Source: Bacteroidales bacterium (lineage in GTDB: Bacteria > Bacteroidota > Bacteroidia > Bacteroidales > Rikenellaceae). Taken from it: DNA of 64,000 nucleotides. The notes beneath the pieces are model-generated. The model was not told where the DNA came from. It worked only from the letters and a program-made list of their open reading frames with translations, and ran no database searches. The stretch spans positions 1 to 64,000 of the forward strand of contig CAJTFS010000002.1 of NCBI GenBank assembly GCA_910575495.1, given 5' to 3'. Below, in pieces: positions 17,686-29,080 of this stretch. Made by a program: the position numbers and the translations under genes. Every line of letters begins with the position of its first letter. Position 1 is the stretch's first letter.

Positions 17686-17852
17686 CTTGGCAGGTCATGC
17701 CGGTTCTCCGTCCGTTTCCCTGCTCGGTTCTCCATACGGCTTATTTGTCGCCGCAAAACTGTTTTCGCGAATGTTGCGTGCGCGGCACCTTTGGTCACGC
17801 CTTGTATTTTGCCGGATAAGACGGGTTCCGGCAGGGCAGGCCGGGGTTCGGC

Positions 17853-17950
17853 TTTTCACTCGGCTTGCACTATCTTTCCAGAACATAGGCTGCGCCTTGG
17901 TAAAATGCAAACAAGTTTGCTTTTACACTCGGCTTGCACTATCTTTGCAC
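17853..17950 (+). promoter_or_regulatory. Duplicated promoter-like unit with hairpin, before the pseudouridine synthase
   Basis: CACTCGGCTTGCACTATCTTT occurs twice (about 17857-17877 and 17926-17946). Only the second has a perfect -7 box, TATCTTTG at 17940-17947, 35 bases before the ATG at 17982. Between them is an imperfect hairpin, TAAAATGCAAAC / GTTTGCTTTTA. The same hairpin-plus-promoter unit forms an array at 39553-39801. Confidence 0.7.
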
Positions 17951-17981
17951 TTGCCATCAGGCACAGACAATTCAAACAGAT

Positions 17982-19301
17982 ATGAAAGATCAGAAAAACG
18001 ACTCGACGGCGGTGCTTTCGCGTTTCGGACGCGACAAGCGCCAGCGTATCGCTACCGCCACGGCGGAGCGCGTCGAGCGTCGCCCGCGTTTGCAGCGTGA
18101 CGCTGCCGATTCGGAGCAACAGCCGGCCCAGAGCCGCAAACGGGTGTCGTATAACCCCAACTTCACGCAGGACAACCGTCCCAAGTTCGACGGCAAGCCC
18201 CGCCGTGCGTTCGGCGAGCATGCCGAGCGGAGCGACAAGCCCTATCGCAGTGAGCGGTCCTCCTTCGAAGGGGAGAAACCCCGTTTCGGCGAGAAACCGC
18301 GCTATGGCGAGAAGCCCCGTTACGGAGCCAAGAACCGTTTCGGCGAGGGTGGTGCCGGCGAGGAATCCCGTTCGGGCGGCGAGCGTCCGGCTTACGGTGA
18401 ACGCGGTGCCCGCAAGTTCGGCCCGGGAAACGGTGCCAAAGGCCCCAAGAAGTTCGGGCCGAAGAAATACGGCGACCGCAATGCCGCCGACAACCGGGGC
18501 GGCCGTCCCGCCGGCGATCGCTCCCCCGGTCGCAAGCGCACGGACAAGCCCGTCTCCTATCCCAAATACGATCCCGCCAAGCAGACCGGCGAGATGCGTC
18601 TGAACCGTTACCTGGCTCAGTCGGGCATCTGTTCGCGCCGCGAGGCCGACGATTTCATCATGGCCGGGCTCGTTTCGGTCAACGGTCGGACAGTCACCGA
18701 GTTGGGTACGAAAGTGATGCCCGACGACGAGGTGAAGTTCAACGACAGCCGCGTGCAGGGCGAGAAGAAGGTCTACCTGGTGCTCAACAAGCCCAAGGGC
18801 TACGTCACTTCGCTTGACGATCCCCATGCCGGCAAGACGGTGATGGAACTCGTGACGGGAGCCTGCGAGGAGCGCATCTATCCCGTGGGGCGTCTCGACA
18901 AGAACAGCCTCGGACTGCTGCTCTTCACCAACGACGGCGATCTGACCAAGCAGCTCACGCATCCCTCCTACAAGAAAAAGAAGATCTATCAGGTCACCCT
19001 CGACAAGCCCCTCACGCGGGCCGACATGGACCGTATCGCCGAAGGCGTGACGCTCGAAGACGGCGAGATTTTCGCCGACGAAATCTCCTACGTCAAGGAG
19101 AACAAGCAGGAGGTGGGGATCGAGATCCACTCGGGGCGCAACCGCATCGTGCGCCGCATCTTCGAGTTCCTGGGTTATACCGTCACCAAACTCGACCGCG
19201 TCTATTACGCCGGTCTGACCAAAAAGAACCTCAAGCGCGGCGCCTGGCGCTTCCTCTCCCGCGAGGAGGTCGAGCGGCTCAAGTCGGGTCGCTACGAGTA
19301 G
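17982..19301 (+). CDS. RluB/RsuA-family pseudouridine synthase with long basic N-terminal extension
   Basis: A 439-residue RNA pseudouridine synthase. Residues 1 to ~200 are a low-complexity Arg/Lys/Gly/Pro/Tyr-rich extension with repeats such as 'GEKPRYGEKPRYG', probably disordered and RNA-binding. An S4 RNA-binding domain follows (about 205-260, 'MRLNRYLAQSGICSRREADD'). The catalytic domain has 'VGRLDKNSLGLLLFTNDGDL', Asp306 being the catalytic residue. By family it modifies 23S rRNA (RluB-like). The extension is common in Bacteroidetes members, absent from E. coli RluB, and its role is not settled. Own promoter and terminator. Confidence 0.92.
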   Translation: MKDQKNDSTAVLSRFGRDKRQRIATATAERVERRPRLQRDAADSEQQPAQSRKRVSYNPNFTQDNRPKFDGKPRRAFGEHAERSDKPYRSERSSFEGEKPRFGEKPRYGEKPRYGAKNRFGEGGAGEESRSGGERPAYGERGARKFGPGNGAKGPKKFGPKKYGDRNAADNRGGRPAGDRSPGRKRTDKPVSYPKYDPAKQTGEMRLNRYLAQSGICSRREADDFIMAGLVSVNGRTVTELGTKVMPDDEVKFNDSRVQGEKKVYLVLNKPKGYVTSLDDPHAGKTVMELVTGACEERIYPVGRLDKNSLGLLLFTNDGDLTKQLTHPSYKKKKIYQVTLDKPLTRADMDRIAEGVTLEDGEIFADEISYVKENKQEVGIEIHSGRNRIVRRIFEFLGYTVTKLDRVYYAGLTKKNLKRGAWRFLSREEVERLKSGRYE

Positions 19302-19322
19302 CGCGCGTGGCGCATGTATATG

Positions 19323-19362
19323 GTTTCGCCCCGGATCGTAGGATTCGGGGCGAAACGTTTTT
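19323..19362 (+). terminator. Terminator of the pseudouridine synthase gene
   Basis: Perfect 11-bp stem GTTTCGCCCCG (19323-19333) / CGGGGCGAAAC (19346-19356), then GTTTTTC. Confidence 0.88.
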
Positions 19363-19551
19363 CTGAGAGTGCGGATTCGTGCGGGAAAAGATTAAAGGAT
19401 GTCTCGCGGTTTCCGGGGGCGGTCGGGGCGGTTTATGCTGCGGTCCGGTTCGTCGGGGGCTTCGGACATGCCGCCGTATTCTTTCGCTCAGGCATTCTGA
19501 CCGGAGCGGCGAATCATTCCTATGCGGGTTACATCCTCTCCCGCCCGGGCC

Positions 19552-20184
19552 TCAGCGGAGATCCCGTACGATGTCGGGATCGTCCAGCCGGAGAATGCGG
19601 ATGTGCTGGCCCGCCCGTTTGTAGAAGACCTGAAGCGGACATGCCCGGGCGTCGACTTCCGCCATGTCGGCGGCGCAGGCGGCCACGTTGAGCAGGGAGA
19701 GCGGATCGGCGGAGCAGCGCAGGGTCCTCAGCGAGACGTTCGCCGACAGGTCGAGCCGTTCCAGGTCGTTGTCGCCGCACTCCAGCGTCACAAGATTCCG
19801 CAGCCCCTCGACATCGAGCGTACGCAGGCGGTTGCCGCTGCAGTCCACGTGTTCCAGATAGCGGCATCCCCGCAGGTCGAGTTCTTCGAGCCGGTTGCCA
19901 GGGCATACGAGGGTCCGCAGATTGGTGAAGTCGCCTATTTCGCCCAGCGATCCGATGCCGCATCCGGCACAATCGATCCGGCGCATCCGTTCGGCTTCAT
20001 AGCGCGAGATGCGCCCGTCGCCGTCGGCATCGGCTTCGCACAGAAGCCACGCCGCGAAAGCCGGGTCGGCAAAGACGAGGTATTCGTGCCTCTTCTCCTC
20101 TTCGCGCGGATCGTCGGAGAGCCCGCAGGCGGCCGTGCCGCCTGCCACACAGGCCCATACCGCCAGCAGGGAGAGGCGCTTCAT
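19552..20184 (-). CDS. Leucine-rich-repeat lipoprotein with an EF-hand-like loop
   Basis: A 210-residue predicted lipoprotein: MKRLSLLAVWACVAGGTAAC, Cys20. After a linker there is an EF-hand/dockerin-like calcium loop 'DADGDGRISRYEAE' (about residues 52-65). Roughly five leucine-rich repeats of the 'L..L.C..N.L..LDL' type follow (about 85-185). Such small LRR surface lipoproteins are frequent in Bacteroidales and usually bind proteins or peptides; the ligand is unknown. It starts two bases after the stop of the upstream minus-strand gene at 20187, so the two share a transcript. Confidence 0.78.
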   Translation of the reverse strand: MKRLSLLAVWACVAGGTAACGLSDDPREEEKRHEYLVFADPAFAAWLLCEADADGDGRISRYEAERMRRIDCAGCGIGSLGEIGDFTNLRTLVCPGNRLEELDLRGCRYLEHVDCSGNRLRTLDVEGLRNLVTLECGDNDLERLDLSANVSLRTLRCSADPLSLLNVAACAADMAEVDARACPLQVFYKRAGQHIRILRLDDPDIVRDLR

Positions 20185-20186
20185 GA

Positions 20187-20516
20187 TCAGATGTCGACGT
20201 CGTCGTCGTTCGTTTCGTTCGAGTCGGAGTTGTCGTCCTGCAGCTCGTCGGCTCCCTTGATTTCGTCGTCGTAGTAATCCTTCTCCTCTTCCTCCTGCGA
20301 GTTGTCGTCGATCTTGACGTCGATTTTCACCAGGTAGGCCACTTCGTCGGTATCGAAGGGTACGGCATAGAAGAAGTCGCCGTTGGGCTTGTCCACGCGT
20401 ATCATGGCTTCGGTGAAGCCGAGCGGGTATTTTTCCTTGACTGCCTCCTGCATTTCGAGGCTGAGATTGCGGTAGCTCGTAACGATATGTTTCTTCACGA
20501 TATGCTGTTTGGTCAT
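20187..20516 (-). CDS. Small acidic-tailed conserved protein, unknown function
   Basis: A 109-residue cytoplasmic protein: a compact basic/amphipathic N-terminal part (about 1-65, 'MTKQHIVKKHIVTSYRNLS') followed by an extremely acidic tail rich in Asp/Glu/Asn. I think it belongs to a Bacteroidetes-conserved uncharacterised family but cannot name it. The start at 20516 was chosen because the upstream frame crosses the AT-rich promoter region. It is first gene of a two-gene minus operon with the LRR lipoprotein. Confidence 0.7.
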   Translation of the reverse strand: MTKQHIVKKHIVTSYRNLSLEMQEAVKEKYPLGFTEAMIRVDKPNGDFFYAVPFDTDEVAYLVKIDVKIDDNSQEEEEKDYYDDEIKGADELQDDNSDSNETNDDDVDI

Positions 20517-20606
20517 GGTAGTACGCTGAAATTTTCTGCAAGTATAAACAAAATTTGCATACTGCGCCACATCCGTATTTTTTTTTTGCATTTTTTTTGA
20601 TTTTAG

Positions 20607-22871
<2,265 letters not shown>

Positions 22872-22874
<3 letters not shown>

Positions 22875-22941
22875 AAAGTGAAAAGTGAAAAGTGAAAAGT
22901 GAAAAGTGAAAGGTGAAAGGTGAAAGGTGAGAGGTGAAAGT
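22872..22941 (+). repeat. Tandem heptad repeat AAAAGTG/AAAGGTG
   Basis: About nine head-to-tail copies, first as GAAAAGT then as GAAAGGT, start inside the ligA stop codon and run to 22941. The tract is made of identical 7-mers, so slippage could change its copy number. It lies 100 bases before dapA. Confidence 0.9.
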
Positions 22942-23041
22942 GGATTCGGTCCGCTTTCGTTTGCCGGTTTTGCTTCGACGTCGTCGCTTCGGAGTGCCGG
23001 GATGGCCCCGGGGAACATGATTTTTAATTAGAGAGACAGAT

Positions 23042-23932
23042 ATGCTACAACACAAACTTGCGGGCGTGGGAGTCGCCCTGATCACTCCTTTCACGGCGCA
23101 GGGCCGCGTGGACTACGAGGCGCTGGCGCGGATGGTCGACTACGTGATCGACGGCGGCGTGGACTATATCGTGGCCCTGGGTACGACGGCCGAGACCCCG
23201 ACGCTCTACAACTCCGAGCGGGCCGTGATAGCCATGTTCATCGCCAACCACATCGCCGGGCGCGTGCCCCTGGTCATCGGCTGCGGCGGCAATTCGACGT
23301 CGGAGGTGCTCGATCAGCTGCGCGAATTCGACCTGCGCGGCGCCGATGCCATCCTCAGCGTGACTCCCTACTACAACAAGCCCTCGCAGGAGGGTCTTTA
23401 CCAGCATTTCCGCACGGTGGCCGCCCATTCGCCCCTGCCCGTGATCCTCTACAACATTCCGGGCCGTTCGGGCGTCAACATGACTGCCGAAACTACGCTG
23501 CGCTGCGCCCGCGACTTCGACAACGTCATCGGCATCAAGGAGGCTTCGGGCAACATCGACCAGATCCAGCAGATACTGGACAACCGGCCCGAAGGATTTC
23601 TCGTTCTCTCGGGCGACGACGGCATGGTGCTGCCTGTCATGCAGCGCGGCGGCGACGGCGTCATCTCGGTGGCTGCGAACGCTTTCCCCGAGCGTTTCAT
23701 GCAGTGCGTCAACCATGCCAAGGCAGGCGATTTCGCGCAGGCCGAGGCGGAGTTCGCTGCGCTGGACGACGCCGTGAAGGCGCTCTTTGCCGAAGGCAAC
23801 CCCACGGGCGTCAAATGTGCGCTCGCGGTCATGGGCAAGATCGGCCCCGCCATGCGTCTGCCGCTGGTCGAGGGGTCCGAGACCTTGCGCGAACGGTTCC
23901 GGAAACTGATTGCGGAATACGATTTGCGTTAA
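23042..23932 (+). CDS. dapA: 4-hydroxy-tetrahydrodipicolinate synthase
   Basis: DapA, 296 residues, which condenses pyruvate with aspartate semialdehyde in the lysine/diaminopimelate pathway. TIM-barrel features: 'LGTTAETPTL' near residue 45 (pyruvate-binding Thr), 'YYNKPSQEGLYQHF' with the Tyr of the proton relay, and 'VIGIKEASGNI' with the Schiff-base Lys. It starts just after the heptad tract and ends 29 bases before the DUF4919 gene. Confidence 0.96.
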   Translation: MLQHKLAGVGVALITPFTAQGRVDYEALARMVDYVIDGGVDYIVALGTTAETPTLYNSERAVIAMFIANHIAGRVPLVIGCGGNSTSEVLDQLREFDLRGADAILSVTPYYNKPSQEGLYQHFRTVAAHSPLPVILYNIPGRSGVNMTAETTLRCARDFDNVIGIKEASGNIDQIQQILDNRPEGFLVLSGDDGMVLPVMQRGGDGVISVAANAFPERFMQCVNHAKAGDFAQAEAEFAALDDAVKALFAEGNPTGVKCALAVMGKIGPAMRLPLVEGSETLRERFRKLIAEYDLR

Positions 23933-23961
23933 CAGCGCGTTTGTACATAAAACGCATTGCA

Positions 23962-24699
23962 ATGAAACGACTTCTGCTCTTTTTGGCGCTCCTGCCGCTG
24001 GCGGCCGCGGCGCAGGTCCCCGTCGAGGAGGACATCCTGGCCCGGACGCTCGATTCGTCGTCGCCCTACTACTATACGGGGCTGATGATGCGCTACAACG
24101 CCGGCGACCCGACGCTGACCGATGCCGACTACCACTATCTCTACTACGGCTACGCCTACCAGGACGCCTACAAGCCCCTGGCTCCGATTCCGGAGATGGA
24201 CCGCCTGCTTCTGCTGGCGTCGGGGCTCGATCCCGAAGCGCCGCAGCGCGAAACGCTCGAGGCGATCGTCGCCACGGGCCGCGAGGTGCTGGAGCACGAT
24301 CCGTTCAGCCCCAAGGTGCTCAACCTCATGGCGTTCGCCTACGAGGCGCTGGGCGACCGGGAGCAGGCCCGGGCCTATTCCAACCGCTTGAACGGCGTGT
24401 TGCGCGCGATCCTCGCTTCGGGCGACGGACTGACGCAGAAGTCGCCGCGCCATGTGCTGATGTTCGACCATGCGCTCGACGCGATGGATGTCGAGGGACT
24501 CGCCTACGGCAAGGCCCGCATCATCAGCCGCACGGTGGAGTTCATTCCGCTGGAGCGTCCCTATGTGGTGGAGGGCAAGAAGCGCCGGGGCTTCTACTAT
24601 GATTTCGGCCGCGTCTATTGGAACAAACCCGAAGGCTACACCTACAAGCGCAGCCGTACGTGGCAGTTCAACAACCTCAAACCCCGCGAATACAAATGA
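23962..24699 (+). CDS. DUF4919-family exported protein
   Basis: A 245-residue protein with an SPI signal peptide ('LLFLALLPLAAAAQ'). The mature part is mostly helical, with a TPR-like stretch ('FSPKVLNLMAFAYEALGDRE', about residues 115-135) and a beta-rich end, matching what I know of DUF4919 proteins of Bacteroidetes, whose role is unknown. Its last codons overlap the start of the protease gene (ATGA at 24696-24699), so the two are translationally coupled and may work together. Periplasmic. Confidence 0.8.
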   Translation: MKRLLLFLALLPLAAAAQVPVEEDILARTLDSSSPYYYTGLMMRYNAGDPTLTDADYHYLYYGYAYQDAYKPLAPIPEMDRLLLLASGLDPEAPQRETLEAIVATGREVLEHDPFSPKVLNLMAFAYEALGDREQARAYSNRLNGVLRAILASGDGLTQKSPRHVLMFDHALDAMDVEGLAYGKARIISRTVEFIPLERPYVVEGKKRRGFYYDFGRVYWNKPEGYTYKRSRTWQFNNLKPREYK

Positions 24700-26159
24700 T
24701 CCGGCGTCTGCTTGCGTTTCTGCTCCTCCTTTCGTTGTCGACGGCGTGTGAAAAGACGGTCGTCGTGCAGCCCGAACTGACGTGCAGTCTCTCCGATGTC
24801 ATCCTGCCCGCCGGGGCCGGCGCGACGGCCGAATTCACCGTCACGGCCTCGGGCAAATGGAAGATTTCTGCTTCCGGAACGGGTTATTCCGTCTCTCCTG
24901 CGCAGGGCAAGCGAGGGACAACGCGTGTTACGCTTAAGGCCGACGATGCGAACGACGCCATGCGGCTCCGCGATTTGGGCGACCTCACGGTATGCCTTCT
25001 GGCCGACCGGCGCGAGGAGAGCCTCCGTGTTTTCCAGCAGCCGGAACGCTCGCAGCAAACCCTGTTGATGTACTTCCCGTGGTCGGGCAATCAGAATACG
25101 CTGACCCGTTTTTTCGAGATGAACATCGAGGACATGGAGAGCGTCGTGGCACAGGGCGTGTTGGAAAACGAGCGCGTCGTGGTCTTCTTCATGCCGACCG
25201 AGACGCAGGCTGAGCTTTTCGAGTTGCACGCCGTCGACGGCACGTGCCGCCGGGTGCTGCTCAAGCGTTATACCGACCTGCCCGATTTCACCACGCCCGA
25301 CGGGCTGGCTTCGATCCTCGGCGATGTGCGCCGGGCGGCCCCGGCGCAGCGATATGCCATGACCGTCAGCTGCCACGGCATGGCATGGCTGCCGGCTTCG
25401 CAGGCCCGGGCCGTTTATCGCGCCGGCCGCGAGAAGGAGCATTGGGAGTACGAGAATCCCGACGGCCCCGTGACCCGCTGGTTCGGCGGTTCGGTCTATC
25501 AGACCGAGATCGAAGACCTGGCCGCCGGCATTGCGCAAGCGGACATGAAGATGGAGTATATCCTTTTCGATGCCTGTTATATGGCGACTGTCGAGGTGGC
25601 CTATGCGTTGCGCCATGCAGCTGAGCGCCTGATCGTTTCGCCGACCGAGGTAATGGGGCCCGGATTTCCCTATACCAGCATCGGCCGGTACATGGTCGGT
25701 CGGGTCGACTATGCCGCCGTCTGCCGGGAGTTCTACAAGTTCTATACGACTTATTTCGATCCCTATGGTACCATCAGCGTGACGGAGTGTGCCGAAATGG
25801 AGGCGCTGGCCGACGTCATGCGCCGCATCAACGAGCGTTTCACGTTCGATGCCACGTCTGCGAACCTCGCAGCCTTGCAGCGTATGGACGGCTATTCTCC
25901 CGTGCGCTTCTTCGACCTGGGCGATTATGTGCGGCAGCTGTGCGGCGACCCGGCGCTGCTCTCCGAATTCGAGGCGCAGCTCGAACGCACCGTCCCGAGC
26001 GCCTGCCGCTATCATACGCCTTCTTTCTATTCCGCGTCGCATGGCGGCGCCTATTATCCGGTCCGCACCTACTCGGGCATCACCATTTCCGACCCGAGCG
26101 TCAGCCCGGCGGTCGTCGACTTCAAACAGGCGACCGAATGGTGGCGGGCGACGCATTGA
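24696..26159 (+). CDS. Clostripain-family (C11) cysteine protease lipoprotein
   Basis: A 487-residue lipoprotein (MIRRLLAFLLLLSLSTAC, Cys18). An N-terminal BACON-like beta domain of about 100 residues ('FTVTASGKWKISASGTGYSV') precedes a caspase-fold clostripain domain: 'MTVSCHGMAWLP' provides the catalytic His and 'YILFDACYMATVEVAYAL' the catalytic Cys. Related C11 enzymes cut after Arg or Lys and can process toxins or surface proteins. The start codon overlaps the DUF4919 stop. It is exported and probably surface-attached; the target is unknown. Confidence 0.88.
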   Translation: MIRRLLAFLLLLSLSTACEKTVVVQPELTCSLSDVILPAGAGATAEFTVTASGKWKISASGTGYSVSPAQGKRGTTRVTLKADDANDAMRLRDLGDLTVCLLADRREESLRVFQQPERSQQTLLMYFPWSGNQNTLTRFFEMNIEDMESVVAQGVLENERVVVFFMPTETQAELFELHAVDGTCRRVLLKRYTDLPDFTTPDGLASILGDVRRAAPAQRYAMTVSCHGMAWLPASQARAVYRAGREKEHWEYENPDGPVTRWFGGSVYQTEIEDLAAGIAQADMKMEYILFDACYMATVEVAYALRHAAERLIVSPTEVMGPGFPYTSIGRYMVGRVDYAAVCREFYKFYTTYFDPYGTISVTECAEMEALADVMRRINERFTFDATSANLAALQRMDGYSPVRFFDLGDYVRQLCGDPALLSEFEAQLERTVPSACRYHTPSFYSASHGGAYYPVRTYSGITISDPSVSPAVVDFKQATEWWRATH

Positions 26160-26250
26160 GTCGCTCTGGCCGGTGTATCGAACTGCTGTGTATCGGGTAG
26201 TTTTCAGCCCGATAGCGTGTGCTTGCCCACGGGAATTTGGCAGTGCTCTC

Positions 26251-27125
26251 ATCTTGCACTATCTTCGCTTCCGGCAACTTCACACCCGGAGTGACAAGGG
26301 TTACGGCTTCTGTCAGCGTGGTTTGTAGATTCAGCAGTCCGCTGGCGGCGTAATGGCGCGGGAGGATTGATAAGGAATAGTTGTTTGCGGACGGTTGTTC
26401 GATCGCCGTTTTTTGTCGTTCTGCGGTTTCGCAATTCGCAGAATTGCGCGAGCCGCAGTCACCCGGCGCGGAGGTTCGCCATTTCAGCTGTCGCCAGGCT
26501 TGCTCCCGCTGACTCCGTTCTGTAGGAGTGTACGTTGTTTAAGTCCGCATACTCTGCTTCGGTCGGCGCAGGTAGTTGTTTTCGTGCCGAAGCCCGCGGG
26601 GCGAGCCCCGTTAAGAACGGGGATTTGTAAATTCTGCGAGCCTCCGCAGGGCGGGGCTTCGGCTCGCACGGCTGAAGCCGGATTGTATTTCTACAAACCG
26701 CGGTCGCCCCGAACATCTTTTCCCTCCACCTTTCCTCGTTGCCGCCAGTTGCATATTCCAGTCTGCTGCGGAGTTTGCGAACAATGAAATAGTACGGTTC
26801 CAACGCGTCGTGCGGATCGCAGTTCTTCCCGTTTTGTCATTCTGAGGAGCAGAGCGACGAAGAATCTGTAACCTTGCCCAAAATAGATTCTTCGATGACA
26901 ATTATGGCAAGCATGCCCCACATTGCGGCTCTTTCTCTGGTGCGGAAGAGTTGATGCCAAGGTTTCAACCCTTGTGCCCGGGCCGGCTCGCATCGAAGAT
27001 GCGACCCCCGCAGCCGGCCCGGGCGAGCACACGAAGAATGAATACTGCCGATTAATAGATTCTTCGGCTTCGCCTCAGAATGACAAATTACTTCTTAATT
27101 GTGCATTGTGAATTTTAAATTGTGA
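26251..27125 (+). repeat. Composite non-coding repeat, block B (R4'-R3'-R2'-R1'-H)
   Basis: Inverted copy of block A. R4' is at 26251-26390 (from TTGCACTATCTTCGC to the AGCAGTCCGCTGGCGGCGTA stretch), R3' at 26581-26691 with the CCCCG/CGGGG inner hairpin, R2' at 26708-26786 and R1' at 26833-26901 (TTTTGTCATTCTGAGG ... ATGACA). Hairpin H is at 26976-27024: outer stem GCCCGGGCCGGC/GCCGGCCCGGGC, inner stem TCGCATC-GAA-GATGCGA, bulge CCCCCGCA. A partial R1 end (27059-27090) and an AT-rich GTGAATT tract lead straight into a lectin-domain cassette. I see no intact gene in these ~875 bases. Confidence 0.82.
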
Positions 27126-27152
27126 ATTCTGAATTGTTTCCCTCTCCGCCGC

Positions 27153-27380
27153 ATTCCTTCGAGCGATTGCTCCAAAACGCCTGCTGCGGGCTACCGCAAC
27201 TGGGAAACGGGACGCCTGGACCTCGTCGGGGCGCATGGCAATTATTGGGCATCGTCCACTTTTATGCCGGGTTCCTACTATGGTACGGGCATCTTCCTTG
27301 CGTCCCTCTATTGCTATCCGTTGGACGGCACCCCTCGCGCGTTCGGCTTCTCCGTGCGCTGCGTCCAAGCATCTGCCGGA
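27153..27380 (+). pseudogene. Headless C-terminal FISUMP/C-type-lectin cassette (B)
   Basis: An open frame (27126-27509, no nearby start codon) reads 'PAAGYRNWETGRLDLVGAHG', then 'NYWASSTF', then 'AFGFSVRCVQ', the order of the last ~75 residues of FISUMP ('major paralogous') domains, whose C terminus has a C-type-lectin-like fold. No upstream part of such a protein exists. The left junction ATTCC..AGCGATTGC and right junction TGCGCTGCGTCCA recur in cassettes C, D1 and D2. It may be a relic or a silent donor or template segment. The fimbrial tip-like protein at 48040 ends similarly (...VRCIKK). Confidence 0.72.
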
Positions 27381-27561
27381 AGTTGCTTTTTTGCGAACAG
27401 TTGTTCTTTTGTTCCGCTGCTCGGTTCGCGAGCGGATTTGCGGTGCTTTCGGCACAGACCCAAGGTATTTTCCTCAAGTCGGAATCGCAAATCGCTCTCC
27501 GGTCTGTAAGATTCGGCCGCGGTAAAATCGAATTTCGTTTGTTTTTGCAAACGGTTTTTTG

Positions 27562-27569
27562 TATCTTTG
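27562..27569 (+). promoter_or_regulatory. Bacteroidetes -7 promoter box of purA
   Basis: TATCTTTG, 48 bases before the purA ATG, preceded at about the right distance by a TTTTTGCAA stretch. Confidence 0.75.
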
Positions 27570-27617
27570 AGTGCAAAAAACGTCTTTTGCGTCCAAAAAA
27601 ACAGTCATAAGTTCATA

Positions 27618-28886
27618 ATGGAAAAAGTCGACGTGATCCTCGGTCTGCAATGGGGCGACGAGGGCAAGGGCAAGGTCGTGGATGTACTGACGCCCCGCTA
27701 CGAGGTCGTAGCGCGTTTCCAGGGCGGTCCCAATGCCGGCCATACGCTTGAGTTCAACGGTGAGAAGTACGTCCTGCGCTCGATTCCTTCGGGGATTTTC
27801 CAGGGTGGCAAGACCAATGTCATCGGCAACGGTGTGGTCATCGATGCCATTCTGTTCCGGGCCGAGGCCGAGGAGTTGGCCAAGAGCGGCCACGATCTCA
27901 CCCGCCAGCTCTGCATCTCCAAGAAGGCGCACCTCATTCTTCCTACGCATCGCATCCTCGATGCCGCTTACGAGGCAGCCAAGGGCAGCGACCGGATCGG
28001 CACCACCGGCAAGGGTATCGGTCCCACCTACACCGACAAGGTCAGCCGCAACGGCATGCGCGTGGGCGATTTGCTGAGCCCCGATTTCGAGGCGCTCTAT
28101 GCCCGCGCCAAGGCCCGCCACGAGAAGATTCTGGAGGGGCTCGGTTATTCCTACGACATCGCCGACCTGGAGCGTCAGTGGTTCGAGGCCGTCGATTACC
28201 TCAAGCGTTTCCGCCTGATCGACAGCGAGTATTTCATCAACGATGCGCTCGTCGCCGGCAAAAGCGTGCTCGCCGAGGGCGCGCAGGGTACGTTGCTCGA
28301 CGTCGATTTCGGGTCGTATCCTTTCGTCACGTCGTCCAATACCGTCTGCGCCGGCGTCTGCACCGGGCTGGGCATCGCGCCCAACCGCATCGGCGAGGTC
28401 TACGGCATCTTCAAGGCCTATTGTACGCGCGTGGGCGCCGGTCCGTTCCCCACCGAGTTGTTCGACCAAACAGGCGCCGAGCTGCGCCGCATCGGCCACG
28501 AGTTCGGCGCCGTTACCGGCCGCGAGCGTCGTTGCGGATGGCTCGACCTCGTCGCGCTGAAGTACGCCATCATGATCAACGGCGTTACGCAGCTCATCAT
28601 GATGAAGTCCGACGTCATGAACGATTTCGATACCATCCGCGTCGCCACCGCTTACGAGATCGACGGCAAGCGTACCGAGGAGTTCCCCTACGGCATCACC
28701 GAGGGTTTGAATCCCGTCTACACCGATTTCGAGGGCTGGAAGTGCGATTTGCGCGGCTGCCGGAGTTTCGACGAGTTCCCCGCCGCCTTCAAGCGTTATG
28801 TAGAGTTCATCGAGCGCGAGACCGGTGTCCCCGTGCGGATCATCTCCGTGGGTCCCGACCGCGGCGAGACCATCGTCAGAGAATAA
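27618..28886 (+). CDS. purA: Adenylosuccinate synthase
   Basis: PurA, 422 residues: GTP-dependent formation of adenylosuccinate from IMP and aspartate, first committed step to AMP. 'LGLQWGDEGKGKVVD' is the N-terminal GTP/IMP loop with the catalytic Asp, followed by 'GGPNAGHT' and 'IGTTGKGIGPTY'. The start at 27618 gives the conserved MEKVDVILGLQWGDEG. Single gene with its own promoter. Confidence 0.97.
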   Translation: MEKVDVILGLQWGDEGKGKVVDVLTPRYEVVARFQGGPNAGHTLEFNGEKYVLRSIPSGIFQGGKTNVIGNGVVIDAILFRAEAEELAKSGHDLTRQLCISKKAHLILPTHRILDAAYEAAKGSDRIGTTGKGIGPTYTDKVSRNGMRVGDLLSPDFEALYARAKARHEKILEGLGYSYDIADLERQWFEAVDYLKRFRLIDSEYFINDALVAGKSVLAEGAQGTLLDVDFGSYPFVTSSNTVCAGVCTGLGIAPNRIGEVYGIFKAYCTRVGAGPFPTELFDQTGAELRRIGHEFGAVTGRERRCGWLDLVALKYAIMINGVTQLIMMKSDVMNDFDTIRVATAYEIDGKRTEEFPYGITEGLNPVYTDFEGWKCDLRGCRSFDEFPAAFKRYVEFIERETGVPVRIISVGPDRGETIVRE

Positions 28887-29080
28887 GCGTAAATGGAGAA
28901 GCAGAAGGGGAGGGGGCGTTGCCGGAATCCGTTCTTTTCCAGGCCGGTTTTCCCGTTTCGGCTTGCCCCGGACCTGGCCGGTTCCGCGTTCGGCCTGTCG
29001 GAACCGTCTGCTGAGACCCCGACCTTCACTCTTCACCTTTTACTTTTCACCTTGAAACAACCGAAACCTAAATACCTTTT

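Noticed and set aside
26395..27032. Short frames in blocks B, C and D as possible small genes
   Set aside because: They follow the repeat modules, recur in several frames and change frame between copies; only the lectin cassettes show protein-level conservation.
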